Below are positions 38,197-47,064 of a stretch of DNA of 64,000 bases, piece by piece. The notes under the pieces were generated by a model. That model searched no databases. It was given only the letters and a program-made list of their open reading frames with translations, and was not told the DNA's origin. Within the stretch, counting starts at the first letter, position 1. Every line of letters starts with the position of its first letter. A program made the position numbers and the translations under genes. This stretch comes from Falsochrobactrum tianjinense (GTDB lineage Bacteria; Pseudomonadota; Alphaproteobacteria; Rhizobiales; Rhizobiaceae), in assembly GCF_019100495.1 (NCBI RefSeq), contig NZ_JAHRVA010000002.1, positions 243,834 through 307,833 of the forward strand, given 5' to 3'.

Positions 38197-39231
38197 ATGA
38201 GCACTCACGATCACAGGAAAAGCCGGATTACATTACTGGATGTGGCGCGCCATGCGAATGTGTCGCGGGCCACGGCGTCACTTGTCATACGCAAAAGTCC
38301 GCTCGTGGGGGCGGCGACGCGCGAGAAGGTCGAACAGGCGCTCAAGGAACTTGGCTATGTCTATAATATGGGGGCGGCCAGCCTGCGTGCCGAGCGCTCC
38401 AATACGATTGGAGTGATCGTTCCGACCCTCGGCAATCCTTTTTATGGCGAGCTTCTCTCCGGCATAGACAATATTGTCGGCGAAGCAGAAATGGTGGTCA
38501 TTCTTGCCAATAGCGGTGAACAATTTTCGCGCCAGAGCTTGTTGTTGCAGCGTATGCGCGAACACGGGGTCGATGGGGTGATCGCCTCTTTGACTGCGGA
38601 AACACAACCCGATTGCATCGAGCAGATCGCGGATTGGGGGCTTCCGGTTGTACAGGTTCTGCGCCATGTAACCGGCAAGCTGGACTATGCGGGCGTGGAC
38701 TATGCAGGTGGTATGCAGCAGGCGGTGGATTACCTTGCATCCCTTGGTCATGAGGACATTGCCTTTGCAGTGCATGGACCTGTTCATTCCGCCTACCGCC
38801 ACCGTGTGGACGGTTTTCGAGGTGCGATGCTGGAGCGCGGACTCGATCCGGAACTGATTGTACGCGTCCCCATGACCATGCCGCAAATTGCCCAAGCGGC
38901 ACCGCTTTTGTTCGAGCAGGAACGCCAACCCACTGCTGCGATCTGCTTCAACGATGTGATCGCATTGGGGCTTGCAGCGGGGCTTTACGATTGCGGGCGC
39001 ACGGTAGGTCATGATTTTTCACTGGTCGGTTTTGACGATGTTGCCGATGCGGAAGCGACCCGACCAAGACTGACTTCCGTCTCAAGCACGCCCGTCACTG
39101 TCGGGCAGAACGCTGCGCGCCTGTTGTTGGAGCGCATAGCGGAACCTCACAGGGCACCCCAGCAAATCGTCAGCAAAACATATCTGAAAATCCGCCAGTC
39201 CTGTGGACCTGCCAAGGCTTTTGCTATCTAA
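38197..39231 (+). CDS. LacI family transcriptional regulator
   Basis: Regulator of 344 residues. The LacI helix-turn-helix and hinge occupy ~10-65 (ITLLDVARHANVSRATASLVIRKSPLVGAATREKVEQALKELGYVYN then AASLRAERSNTIGVIVP). The periplasmic-binding-protein-like effector domain follows (NPFYGELLSGIDNI; GVDGVIASL; GHEDIAFA; PTAAICFNDVIALGL; FSLVGFDDVADAEATRPRLTSV). The ATG at 38197 has AGGA five bases upstream; ATG 38182 and GTG 38170 are alternatives. Divergent from ugpBAEC and 111 bases before an amino acid ABC operon. Which side it controls is undecided; the operator-like palindrome upstream of ugpB favours that operon. Confidence 0.9.
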   Translation: MSTHDHRKSRITLLDVARHANVSRATASLVIRKSPLVGAATREKVEQALKELGYVYNMGAASLRAERSNTIGVIVPTLGNPFYGELLSGIDNIVGEAEMVVILANSGEQFSRQSLLLQRMREHGVDGVIASLTAETQPDCIEQIADWGLPVVQVLRHVTGKLDYAGVDYAGGMQQAVDYLASLGHEDIAFAVHGPVHSAYRHRVDGFRGAMLERGLDPELIVRVPMTMPQIAQAAPLLFEQERQPTAAICFNDVIALGLAAGLYDCGRTVGHDFSLVGFDDVADAEATRPRLTSVSSTPVTVGQNAARLLLERIAEPHRAPQQIVSKTYLKIRQSCGPAKAFAI

Positions 39232-39259
39232 TCCTTAAACACTGATTAATGATTGACTG

Positions 39260-39303
39260 CCTGCTACAATAGATTTAGATCGATCTAAATCTATTGTAGC
39301 AGG
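39260..39303. repeat. 44-base perfect palindrome before the amino acid ABC operon
   Basis: Every base from 39260 to 39281 pairs with 39303 to 39282, centred on GATC|GATC. It sits between the LacI-type stop and the TTG start of the first permease. As RNA it would make a ~20-bp hairpin. There is no U-tract after it, so it may be an operator, a terminator of unusual type, or both. Confidence 0.75.
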
Positions 39304-39342
39304 AGACGGATCAGGCCGGTTCCATGCTGGGAGGCACACCAC

Positions 39343-40011
39343 TTGTATAATTTTAATTTTGCACCGGTGTTTGCATCAATGGACAAGTTGCTTGTCGGTG
39401 CTTGGCAGACAATCCAGCTATCCTGCATCGCGATGTTGCTCGGATTAATCGTCTCGATCATTTGCGCATGGGGCAAAACGTCTGGACCCAGACCCGTACG
39501 GTTCGTCATTGACGCTTATGTCGAGATCATCCGCAACACACCCTTTCTGGTCCAGATTTTCTTCATCTTCTTCGGCTTGCCAGCAATCGGCCTGCGGCTT
39601 TCGCCCAATAGTGCGGCATTGCTTGCGCTTGTTGTGAATTTCGGGGCTTACGGCACGGAAATCATCCGCGCAGGTATCGAATCTATTCACCGGGGACAGA
39701 TGGAGGCAGGCACGGCACTCGGCCTCTCGAAATTGCAGGTCTTTCGCTATATCGTCATGAAGCCTGCACTACGGACGGTCTATCCTTCGCTGACCAGCCA
39801 GTTTATCTATCTGATGCTGACATCGAGTGTGGTTTCGGTGATTTCCGCCAGCGAGCTTGCTGCGGCGGGCAATGACCTGCAATCGGCGACCTTCGCCAGC
39901 TTTGAAGTCTATATCGTCATCACGTTCCTTTATTTCGTGCTGTCTATCGGCTTTTCAACGATCTTCTCGATCATCGAAAAGATGGCATTCAAATACCCCC
40001 TGAGCCGATAG
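39343..40011 (+). CDS. Amino acid ABC transporter permease 1
   Basis: Inner-membrane permease of 222 residues in the HisM/GlnP family. Motifs EIIRNTPFLVQIFFIFFGLPAIG, FGAYGTEIIRAGIESIHRGQMEAGTALGLSKLQVFRYIVMKPA (EAA loop) and YPSLTSQFIYLMLTSSVVSVISASEL. Start TTG 39343 has GGGAGG eight bases upstream. It is the first gene of a permease-permease-binding protein-ATPase-dehydrogenase operon. The permease starting nine bases after its stop should be its partner. Confidence 0.92.
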   Translation: MYNFNFAPVFASMDKLLVGAWQTIQLSCIAMLLGLIVSIICAWGKTSGPRPVRFVIDAYVEIIRNTPFLVQIFFIFFGLPAIGLRLSPNSAALLALVVNFGAYGTEIIRAGIESIHRGQMEAGTALGLSKLQVFRYIVMKPALRTVYPSLTSQFIYLMLTSSVVSVISASELAAAGNDLQSATFASFEVYIVITFLYFVLSIGFSTIFSIIEKMAFKYPLSR

Positions 40012-40020
40012 GAGCGGACC

Positions 40021-40677
40021 ATGATCAGACCTTTTGGCTTTAATGAATTTCTCATCATCGTCTATGCGGCCCAATGGACGATCGCGCTTTCGGCGCTTGC
40101 TTTTGTCGGTGGGGGCTTGGGTGGAATTCTCGTCGCACTCATGCGCGTAGCAGACGCGCGAGTGCCGCGCTTCTTCGCGCTCGGTTTCATCCGGATATTT
40201 CAAGGAACGCCGCTTTTGATGCAGCTTTTCCTGGTGTTTTTCGGCCTCAACATTTTCGGCTTCGGTATCAATCCATGGGTCGCCGCCTCCATTGCGCTTA
40301 CGTTGCATGCGAGTGCGTTTCTGGGTGAAATCTGGCGTGGTTGTATCAACGCCGTGCCGCCGGGCCAGCGGGAGGCAGCTACTGCGCTTGGGCTGCGTTA
40401 TTTCAACCGCATGCGTTATGTGATTCTGCCGCAGGCAAGCCGCATCGCCGTTGCGCCCACCGTTGGTTTTCTGGTGCAGCTCATCAAGGGTACGTCACTG
40501 GCCGCGATCATCGGTTTCACCGAACTGACCCGGCAAGGGCAGATCATTAATAATGCGACATTCAGCCCCTTTCTGGTGTTCGGCACCGTGGCGGCCATTT
40601 ATTTCATCCTGTGCTGGCCGCTTTCGATCCTCGCGCGCCGCATGGAATCAAGGTTCTCTCGTGCAACAGCTCGTTAA
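40021..40677 (+). CDS. Amino acid ABC transporter permease 2
   Basis: Inner-membrane permease of 218 residues, same family: FIRIFQGTPLLMQLFLVFFGLNIFG, LHASAFLGEIWRGCINAVPPGQREAATALGLRYFNRMRYVILPQASR (EAA loop) and VQLIKGTSLAAIIGFTELTRQGQIINNATFSPF. GGAG precedes the ATG. With permease 1 it probably forms a heterodimeric channel. Confidence 0.92.
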   Translation: MIRPFGFNEFLIIVYAAQWTIALSALAFVGGGLGGILVALMRVADARVPRFFALGFIRIFQGTPLLMQLFLVFFGLNIFGFGINPWVAASIALTLHASAFLGEIWRGCINAVPPGQREAATALGLRYFNRMRYVILPQASRIAVAPTVGFLVQLIKGTSLAAIIGFTELTRQGQIINNATFSPFLVFGTVAAIYFILCWPLSILARRMESRFSRATAR

Positions 40678-40740
40678 TCGGGAGCTTTGACGGGACTTAA
40701 TGCCGGCGAGGAGACCGGCCAACTCAGGGAAGGAAATAAT

Positions 40741-41553
40741 ATGAACGTTACCAGACGTATGGCCCTTATCGGGGCAGGAGCTCTTATCGGGGCGGGTACG
40801 CTCGCCACCACTTTTGCGCCTGCCGCTTTTGCGCAGACAGTCGAAGGCATCAAATCCGCCGGAGAGATCAAAATCGGTATGCTCGTCGATTTCCCGCCTT
40901 TCGGCATCATGAACACAAGCAACGAGCCTGATGGCTATGATGCGGATGTGGCGAAGCTTCTTGCCAAGGAACTGGGCGTCGAAGCCAAAATCGTTCCGGT
41001 AACCGGCCCCAACCGCATTCCGTATCTGCAAAGCGGACAGGTCGATGTTCTGGTCGCCTCGCTGGGAATTACCGAAGAGCGCGCCAAAAATGTCGATTTC
41101 TCGCAGCCTTATGCGGGTATTTCGATCGGCATTGTGGGGCCGAAAGATACGGCAGCCTCCAAACCTGAAGATCTTTCCGGCAAGAGCATCGGCGTAGCGC
41201 GCGCCAGCACGCAGGATACGGCTGTGACCAAGGTTGCGCCAAAGGATGCCACAATCCGCCGCTTCGACGATGACGCCAGCGCTGTGCAGGCCCTGCTGTC
41301 GGGACAAGTCGATCTGATAGGCCTTTCCAATGTGGTTGCAGCGGAAATCGAAAAGGCGGCTCCCGGCCGTTACGAGCAGAAAATTCAGCTCAGCCAGCAG
41401 GTTCAGGGCATTGCCGTGAAGAAAGGCTCTACGGAAATGCTCGAATTCGTTAACAAGTTCCTCGAAAAAGTGAAGGGCGATGGTGAGTTGAACAAGATTC
41501 ATGAAAAGTGGCTTGGTTCGCCGCTGCCCGATTTCGTGACAGACGCAAAGTAA
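40741..41553 (+). CDS. Amino acid ABC transporter substrate-binding protein
   Basis: Periplasmic SBP_bac_3 protein of 270 residues. The leader MNVTRRMALIGAGALIGAG carries an Arg pair and is long, so Tat export is possible as well as Sec; cleavage near AAFAQT. Mature motifs: IKIGMLVDFPPFGIMNTSNEPDGYDADVAKLLAKELGV, VTGPNRIPYLQSGQVDVLVASLGITEERAKNVDFSQPYAG. The ligand is not evident. GAAGGAA precedes the ATG. A strong hairpin follows the stop. Confidence 0.92.
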   Translation: MNVTRRMALIGAGALIGAGTLATTFAPAAFAQTVEGIKSAGEIKIGMLVDFPPFGIMNTSNEPDGYDADVAKLLAKELGVEAKIVPVTGPNRIPYLQSGQVDVLVASLGITEERAKNVDFSQPYAGISIGIVGPKDTAASKPEDLSGKSIGVARASTQDTAVTKVAPKDATIRRFDDDASAVQALLSGQVDLIGLSNVVAAEIEKAAPGRYEQKIQLSQQVQGIAVKKGSTEMLEFVNKFLEKVKGDGELNKIHEKWLGSPLPDFVTDAK

Positions 41554-41564
41554 GATCAAAATTT

Positions 41565-41590
41565 CCATGTCCGGGATTACCCGGGCATGG
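41565..41590 (+). terminator. Intercistronic hairpin after the amino acid-binding protein gene
   Basis: 11-bp stem with one G-U pair (41565-41575 with 41580-41590), tetraloop ATTA, 12 bases after the stop. The following sequence is GCTCAATTTG with no U-run. Likely mRNA stabiliser or attenuator before the ATPase gene. Confidence 0.55.
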
Positions 41591-41625
41591 GCTCAATTTG
41601 AAATGATGGAAGGACGTTTCTCATC

Positions 41626-42399
41626 ATGAACCAGACGGCTCAGAACAAAGCGCAACGGGGAGAGACTTCCGGTCCCGCAGTGCTGATGGAAGATGTCAAC
41701 AAATGGTATGGCACCTATCACGCACTGCGCGACATCGAACTCACCGTCGAGAGTGGCGAACGCATCGTCGTTTGCGGGCCTTCCGGCTCTGGTAAATCGA
41801 CGCTTATTCGCTGTATCAACCAGCTTGAGACCATCCAGAAGGGTCGTATCGTTGTCGATGGCCTCGACCTGACGGCAGGCGGCAGAAATGTCGATATCGT
41901 GCGACAGGAAACCGGCATGGTTTTCCAGCAATTCAATCTGTTCCCTCATATGACAGTTCTGGAAAACTGCACGCTTGCACCCATGAAGGTGCGCGGCGTT
42001 TCCAAGGTCGAGGCCGAAAAGACCGCGCGCAAATATCTTGAGCGCGTTCGCATTCCCGAACAGGCAGATAAATATCCGGCGCAGCTTTCCGGTGGCCAGC
42101 AGCAGCGTGTGGCGATTGCCCGCGCACTGTGTATGAACCCCAAGATCATGCTGTTTGACGAGCCAACCTCGGCCCTTGATCCGGAAATGGTCAAGGAAGT
42201 GCTCGATACCATGATCGATTTGGCCAAAGAAGGCATGACTATGCTTTGCGTGACCCATGAAATGGGTTTTGCGCGGCAAGTGGCCGATCGGGTGATCTTC
42301 ATGGATCAGGGTGCAATTCTCGAAATGGCCCCGCCCGATGAGTTCTTCGACAATCCAAGGCATGAGAGAACCCGCGCCTTTATCGGCCAGATTTCCTGA
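41626..42399 (+). CDS. Amino acid ABC transporter ATP-binding protein
   Basis: Cytoplasmic ATPase of 257 residues of the GlnQ/HisP type. Walker [39 protein letters not shown], signature [19 protein letters not shown], Walker [17 protein letters not shown]-loop [25 protein letters not shown] precedes the ATG. It is in the operon with the two permeases and binding protein upstream and the dehydrogenase downstream. Confidence 0.94.
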   Translation: MNQTAQNKAQRGETSGPAVLMEDVNKWYGTYHALRDIELTVESGERIVVCGPSGSGKSTLIRCINQLETIQKGRIVVDGLDLTAGGRNVDIVRQETGMVFQQFNLFPHMTVLENCTLAPMKVRGVSKVEAEKTARKYLERVRIPEQADKYPAQLSGGQQQRVAIARALCMNPKIMLFDEPTSALDPEMVKEVLDTMIDLAKEGMTMLCVTHEMGFARQVADRVIFMDQGAILEMAPPDEFFDNPRHERTRAFIGQIS

Positions 42400-42431
42400 T
42401 ATAAGCCAATAGCTTGGCGATGGAGCTTGAA

Positions 42432-43370
42432 GTGACGCACGAAATTCTGCTCGTGGAACCTATGATGCCGTTGATCGAAGAGGAGCTTGATGCTGCCTAT
42501 AAGGTATATCGGCTCTATAAAGCGGGTGAAAAAGCAGCGATCGAGGCAGCTCTTAGCACGATCCGTGCGGTTATTACTGGCGGTGGAGCGGGCCTTTCCA
42601 ATGAGTGGATCGAACGCCTGCCAGCGCTCGGCCTGATCGCGATCAACGGGGTTGGTACGGATAAGGTCGATCTCGACTTTGCGCGCAGCCGGAATATTCA
42701 TGTCAGCACCACACCGGGCGTTCTCACCGACGATGTTGCTGATATCGGCATTGCGCTGATGCTGGCGGTGCTGCGCCACCTTCCTCAGGGGGACCAATTC
42801 GTGCGTAATGGCGATTGGATGCAGCGCAAGGCATTTCCGCTGGGAACCAGCCCCAAGGGCAAGCGTATCGGCATTCTCGGCCTGGGGCAGATCGGCAAAG
42901 CGGTGGCGAAACGTGCCGAAGCCTTTGGCATGAATGTTCATTACTGGAACCGTTCCCTGGTTTCGGACACGCCTTGGACCGCACATCCTTCTCCGGTCGA
43001 ACTAGCGCGCAATAGCGATGTGCTCGTCGTTTGCGTTGCGGCCAATGCGGAAACGCAAAATATCGTCAATGTGGATGTGCTGACGGCCCTCGGCGGCAAT
43101 GGCGTTATCGTTAATGTCGCGCGCGGCAGTGTGATTGATGAGGACGCATTGCTGGCGGCCCTCGAGAAAGGCGTGATCGCGGGAGCAGGCCTTGATGTTT
43201 TCGTCAACGAACCGGCAATTCGCGGGGGATTCTTTACCGCACCCCATACGGTTCTGATGCCTCATCAGGGCAGCGCCACATTTGAAACGCGCATGGGCAT
43301 GGGTGCGCTCGTTCTGTCCAATCTGAAGGCATATTTTGCGGGCGATGTCCCGCCCACCAAAGTCAATTGA
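42432..43370 (+). CDS. NAD(P)-dependent 2-hydroxyacid dehydrogenase
   Basis: Cytoplasmic oxidoreductase of 312 residues in the D-isomer-specific 2-hydroxyacid family. Nucleotide fold GKRIGILGLGQIGKAVAKRAEAFG (~140-165). Catalytic Arg in NVARGSVIDEDALLAAL, Glu in DVFVNEPA and His in LMPHQGSATFETR. Resembles glyoxylate/hydroxypyruvate reductases. The start is taken as GTG 42432 with GGAG six bases upstream; ATG 42420 is an alternative. Lying 32 bases after the ABC ATPase gene, it may reduce or oxidise a keto or hydroxy acid derived from the imported compound. Confidence 0.89.
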   Translation: MTHEILLVEPMMPLIEEELDAAYKVYRLYKAGEKAAIEAALSTIRAVITGGGAGLSNEWIERLPALGLIAINGVGTDKVDLDFARSRNIHVSTTPGVLTDDVADIGIALMLAVLRHLPQGDQFVRNGDWMQRKAFPLGTSPKGKRIGILGLGQIGKAVAKRAEAFGMNVHYWNRSLVSDTPWTAHPSPVELARNSDVLVVCVAANAETQNIVNVDVLTALGGNGVIVNVARGSVIDEDALLAALEKGVIAGAGLDVFVNEPAIRGGFFTAPHTVLMPHQGSATFETRMGMGALVLSNLKAYFAGDVPPTKVN

Positions 43371-43464
43371 GTTTCGATGATCGTCAGGCAAGCGTTTTGA
43401 AGGCCGTATCCACCATCGCGCTCTAACGCGTGATTGTGATAGTTTCAGCCAATCGATTCTGGAC

Positions 43465-43525
43465 AGGGCATTTCCAACAAAAGTGTAAAGCGGTTTTGTG
43501 CCCGGAAATGCGTAAAGCGAAAACA
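43465..43525. repeat. Intergenic mosaic-type repeat with inverted arms
   Basis: GCATTTCC (43468-43475) and GGAAATGC (43504-43511) flank a core containing AAAAGTG and CGGTTTTG. From memory, this arrangement is a common dispersed intergenic element in Brucella and Ochrobactrum, related to rhizobial mosaic elements. It lies in the gap before adenine deaminase. Confidence 0.6.
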
Positions 43526-43546
43526 CGTTGATGGCGGAGCAGACAG

Positions 43547-45238
43547 ATGCTGGAACGGATGATCGATCAGGGTGCGGGTCGCGAGCCTGCCGATATCGTG
43601 CTCAAGGGCGGTCGCTTTTTTGATCTGGTGAGCGGTGAGCTGATCGAGAGCGATATCGCCATCAGCGGCGACCGGATCGTCGGTACTTTCGGCACTTATG
43701 AAGGCACGCGCGAAATCGATATTTCCGGCCGCATCGTCGTGCCAGGTTTCATCGACACGCATCTGCATATCGAATCCTCCAACGTCACACCGCATGAGTT
43801 TGACCGCTGTGTTCTGCCACAAGGCGTCACAACTGTTATCTGCGACCCGCATGAGATCGCCAATGTGCTTGGTGCCGAAGGAATCCAATACTTCCTCGAC
43901 AGCACGCTTGAAACCATCATGGATATTCGCGTGCAGCTTTCAAGCTGTGTACCGGCCACCCATATGGAAACCTCGGGCGCGGAATTGCTGGTCGACAATC
44001 TTCTGCCTTTTGCCGGCCATCCCAAGGTGATCGGGCTGGCGGAATTCATGAATTTTCCGGGTGTTCTCGCTAAAGACCCTGAATGCATGGCGAAGCTGAA
44101 GGCATTTCAGGGACGCCATATTGATGGACATGCGCCGCTTCTGCGCGGGTTTGATCTCAACGGCTATATTTCGGCAGGCATACGCACCGAGCACGAAGCG
44201 ACGAGCGCCGAAGAAGCACTCGAAAAAATGCGCAAAGGAATGCATGTTCTGGTGCGCGAAGGCTCCGTCTCGAAAGATCTGGCAGCGTTAATGCCGATCA
44301 TCACCGAGCGGCACGCACAGTTTCTTGCGCTCTGCACCGATGATCGCAACCCGCTTGATATCGCCGATCAGGGCCATCTCGATTATCTGATCCGCACTGC
44401 GATTGCGGGCGGGGTGGAACCGATTGCCATCTATCGTGCGGCCAGCATTTCGGCGGCTCGGGCTTTCGGCCTGTTTGACCGCGGCCTCGTCGCTCCCGGC
44501 CAGCGCGCCGACCTCGTCGTCATCGACAGTCTTGAAGGCTGTCATGCAGAAATCGTGCTTTCAGCAGGCAGGGTGGTTTCGGAAGAACTGTTTGCCAGCC
44601 GCAAATCCATCGCGCCTGTCGGACGTAACAGCGTGAAGGCCCCGCGCGTCAGTGCATCGAACTTCCGTTCCCAATCCAATAGCGGCAAGACGCGCGCAAT
44701 CGGGATTGTTCCAGGCAAGATCATTACTGAAAGCCTCGAATTCGACCTCAAGGTCGGCCCGCATGGCGTCGAGCCCGATTTGGAACATGATGTGGTGAAA
44801 ATCTCGGTCGTGGAGCGGCATGGCAAAAATGGCAATATCGCCACGGGCTTCGTACATGGTTTCGGCTTGAAAGCCGGAGCCATTGCTTCGACCGTCAGCC
44901 ATGACAGTCATAATATTTGCGTGGTTGGTGTTTCTGACGACGATATCGCCGTTGCGGTCAACCGGCTAGGCGAAATCGAGGGCGGGTTTGTTGTTGTGTC
45001 CGATGGCAAGGTGCTCGCAGAAATGCCGCTGCCTATTGCAGGACTGATGAGCATGGAGCCTTATGAAACCGTGCGCGACCAGCTACGTGATCTACGCCAT
45101 GCGGCAGATCTGCTCGGAACCAAGCTGGAAGAACCATTCCTGCAACTGGCCTTTGTTGCCTTGCCGGTCATCCCGCATCTCAAGATTACGGACCGTGGAC
45201 TTGTCGATGTCGACAAGTTTGAATTTGTAGGGAATTAG
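43547..45238 (+). CDS. ade: Adenine deaminase
   Basis: Converts adenine to hypoxanthine and ammonia in the cytoplasm. At 563 residues it has AdeC length. Amidohydrolase fold with metal ligands in [46 protein letters not shown] and [16 protein letters not shown] holds the catalytic Asp. The C-terminal domain has [27 protein letters not shown], typical of adenine deaminases. It starts 176 bases after the dehydrogenase gene, with a repeat between, so it probably has its own promoter. Convergent with the Lrp gene, 11 bases apart, no terminator seen. Confidence 0.95.
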   Translation: MLERMIDQGAGREPADIVLKGGRFFDLVSGELIESDIAISGDRIVGTFGTYEGTREIDISGRIVVPGFIDTHLHIESSNVTPHEFDRCVLPQGVTTVICDPHEIANVLGAEGIQYFLDSTLETIMDIRVQLSSCVPATHMETSGAELLVDNLLPFAGHPKVIGLAEFMNFPGVLAKDPECMAKLKAFQGRHIDGHAPLLRGFDLNGYISAGIRTEHEATSAEEALEKMRKGMHVLVREGSVSKDLAALMPIITERHAQFLALCTDDRNPLDIADQGHLDYLIRTAIAGGVEPIAIYRAASISAARAFGLFDRGLVAPGQRADLVVIDSLEGCHAEIVLSAGRVVSEELFASRKSIAPVGRNSVKAPRVSASNFRSQSNSGKTRAIGIVPGKIITESLEFDLKVGPHGVEPDLEHDVVKISVVERHGKNGNIATGFVHGFGLKAGAIASTVSHDSHNICVVGVSDDDIAVAVNRLGEIEGGFVVVSDGKVLAEMPLPIAGLMSMEPYETVRDQLRDLRHAADLLGTKLEEPFLQLAFVALPVIPHLKITDRGLVDVDKFEFVGN

Positions 45239-45249
45239 CACCACCGCCC

Positions 45250-45678
45250 TTATCGATCGATGCGCGTCGAAAGAATAATCGAGGACATGGTCCGCTCGAC
45301 GCCTTCCAATGCGCCAATTCTGTCGAGAATGATATCGAGTTCCTGAATAGATGGTGCTTCCACGACCACGATCATGTCGAAATGACCACTAACTGAATGT
45401 AATGTGCGTACGGCCATGATGCTGCGCAAGGCGTTTTCAACCTTGGGTGCAAATTTTGGCAGTGCTGTCACCAGTACATGAGCACGCACCAGATCACGCT
45501 CGAATTCCGGTGCGATTCGCACCGTATAGCCCTCGATCACTCCGCGTTTTTCCAGCTTTTCCAGCCGGCTTTGCACGGTCGTTCGCGATACGCCCAACCG
45601 TCTTGCGAGGTCGGCGGTAGAGGCACGCGCATTCTCACGTAGAAGGGCTATCAGGGCAAGGTCAGCGTTTGTCGTCAT
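45250..45678 (-). CDS. Lrp/AsnC family transcriptional regulator
   Basis: DNA-binding regulator of 142 residues. Helix-turn-helix at ~1-60 (DLALIALLRENARASTADLARRLGVSRTTVQSRLEKLEKRGVIEGYTVRI). The RAM effector domain follows (AHVLVTALPKFAPKVENALRSIMAVRTLHSVSGHFDMIVVVEA, then LDRIGALEGVERTMSSIILSTRIDR). It is divergent from the dehydrogenase gene at 45802 and most likely regulates it in response to an amino acid, plausibly lysine. Confidence 0.92.
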   Translation of the reverse strand: MTTNADLALIALLRENARASTADLARRLGVSRTTVQSRLEKLEKRGVIEGYTVRIAPEFERDLVRAHVLVTALPKFAPKVENALRSIMAVRTLHSVSGHFDMIVVVEAPSIQELDIILDRIGALEGVERTMSSIILSTRIDR

Positions 45679-45801
45679 AATGGATATTAATTACGTCATT
45701 TCGTTTAAACAAACAACGTTAATTCGTCAGTTTGCATGCTTCTTTTCGCCGAAATTTATGCGACTCTTTATATATCCGAATTGCATTCCAAGGGGAAAGA
45801 A
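45679..45801. promoter_or_regulatory. Divergent A/T-rich regulatory gap for Lrp and dehydrogenase genes
   Basis: It contains GTTTAAAC (45703-45710) flanked by ATTAATTACG and CGTTAATT, which are nearly inverse to each other. An A/T-rich symmetric site is what Lrp/AsnC proteins bind. The exact operator cannot be defined from one copy. Confidence 0.4.
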
Positions 45802-46905
45802 ATGAAAGAGATCGTAGTTGTCGGCGCAGGAAAAATCGGTGCAACCATTGCCGATCTTCTGGCCGCGACGGGCGACTATTCCGTCACTGTTGTAGACCGT
45901 TCGCAGGCACAGCTCGACGCGCTGGAAACCGCAGCAGCAGTCAAGACGCAGGCGCTCGATATCAAGGATGCGGACGCGCTTCAAGCCGTTCTTGCTGGTA
46001 AGTTCGCAGTGCTAAGTGCTGCTCCTTTCCAGCTTACGACCCTGATCGCAGAAGCTGCCGCCAAGACCGGCGTGCACTATCTCGATCTTACCGAAGACGT
46101 AGCCAGCACCAAGCGCGTCATGGAACTGGCCAAGGATTCCAAGTCGGCTTTCATTCCGCAATGCGGCCTTGCTCCGGGCTTCATTTCCATCGCGGCTTAT
46201 GACCTGGCAAAGCGTTTTGAAACGCTCGACAGCGTGCGTATGCGCGTTGGTGCCCTGCCGCAATATCCGTCCAACGCGCTCAATTACAACCTTACATGGA
46301 GCACGGACGGCCTCATCAACGAATATATCGAGCCATGCGAAGCCATTGTGAATGGCAAGCTTACCAAAGTCCCGGCACTTGAGGAGCGCGAAGAATTTTC
46401 GCTCGATGGCGTAACCTATGAAGCGTTCAATACGTCTGGCGGACTGGGTACTTTGTGCGAAACACTGGAAGGCAAGGTTCGCACGCTCAATTATCGCACC
46501 ATTCGTTATCCGGGCCATGTCGCTCTGATGAAGGCTTTGCTCAACGATCTTGGCCTGCGTCATCGCCGCGAAGTGCTCAAGGACATTTTTGAAAATGCCC
46601 TGCCATCGACCTTGCAGGACGTGATTGTGATCTTCGTTACCGTTTCAGGCATGAAGAATGGCCGTCTCGTGCAGGAAACCTATGCGAACAAGGTTTATGC
46701 CAACCAGATTGGCAAGATCATGCGTTCGGGTATCCAGATCACGACGGCTTCGGCAATCTGTGCCGTTCTCGATATGCTTGCCAAGGGCGAGCTTCCGCAG
46801 CAGGGCTTCGTCCGTCAGGAAGATATTGCGCTCGATGCGTTCCTCGCCAATCGTTTTGGTAAGGCTTACGCTCAGGACGATAACTGCTCGCGTCTGGTCG
46901 CCTGA
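45802..46905 (+). CDS. Saccharopine dehydrogenase family protein (possible lysine 6-dehydrogenase)
   Basis: Cytoplasmic NAD(P)-dependent enzyme of 367 residues. N-terminal Rossmann fold EIVVVGAGKIGATIADLLAATGDY, then QALDIKDADALQAVLAGKFAVLSAAPF, VHYLDLTEDVASTKRVMELAKDS and IPQCGLAPGFISIAAYDLAKRFE. The length equals that of single-domain saccharopine and lysine dehydrogenases. The start at 45802 has AAGGGGAAAGAA before it. Lysine 6-dehydrogenase or saccharopine dehydrogenase is likely; carboxynorspermidine-type reductases share the fold. The divergent Lrp regulator and following basic-amino-acid-type binding proteins favour lysine catabolism. Confidence 0.85.
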   Translation: MKEIVVVGAGKIGATIADLLAATGDYSVTVVDRSQAQLDALETAAAVKTQALDIKDADALQAVLAGKFAVLSAAPFQLTTLIAEAAAKTGVHYLDLTEDVASTKRVMELAKDSKSAFIPQCGLAPGFISIAAYDLAKRFETLDSVRMRVGALPQYPSNALNYNLTWSTDGLINEYIEPCEAIVNGKLTKVPALEEREEFSLDGVTYEAFNTSGGLGTLCETLEGKVRTLNYRTIRYPGHVALMKALLNDLGLRHRREVLKDIFENALPSTLQDVIVIFVTVSGMKNGRLVQETYANKVYANQIGKIMRSGIQITTASAICAVLDMLAKGELPQQGFVRQEDIALDAFLANRFGKAYAQDDNCSRLVA

Positions 46906-47064
46906 TTTTACCCTTGTAGGAATGCTGATCCGTTGTGCTATTTAAGTGCAACGGATTTCGCGTTTTCATGTTTTGTTTGAAAACTGACCAAAATTGCGAT
47001 TGAAACAAGTTAGCATCCGCTGTGTTGAAAGCGGAGCGTGAGTGCGTAAAGAAATAGGTAAACC

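Noticed and set aside
39260-39303. Reading the 44-base palindrome as an insertion-sequence end or integration site
   Set aside because: No transposase, direct repeat or second copy was seen nearby.
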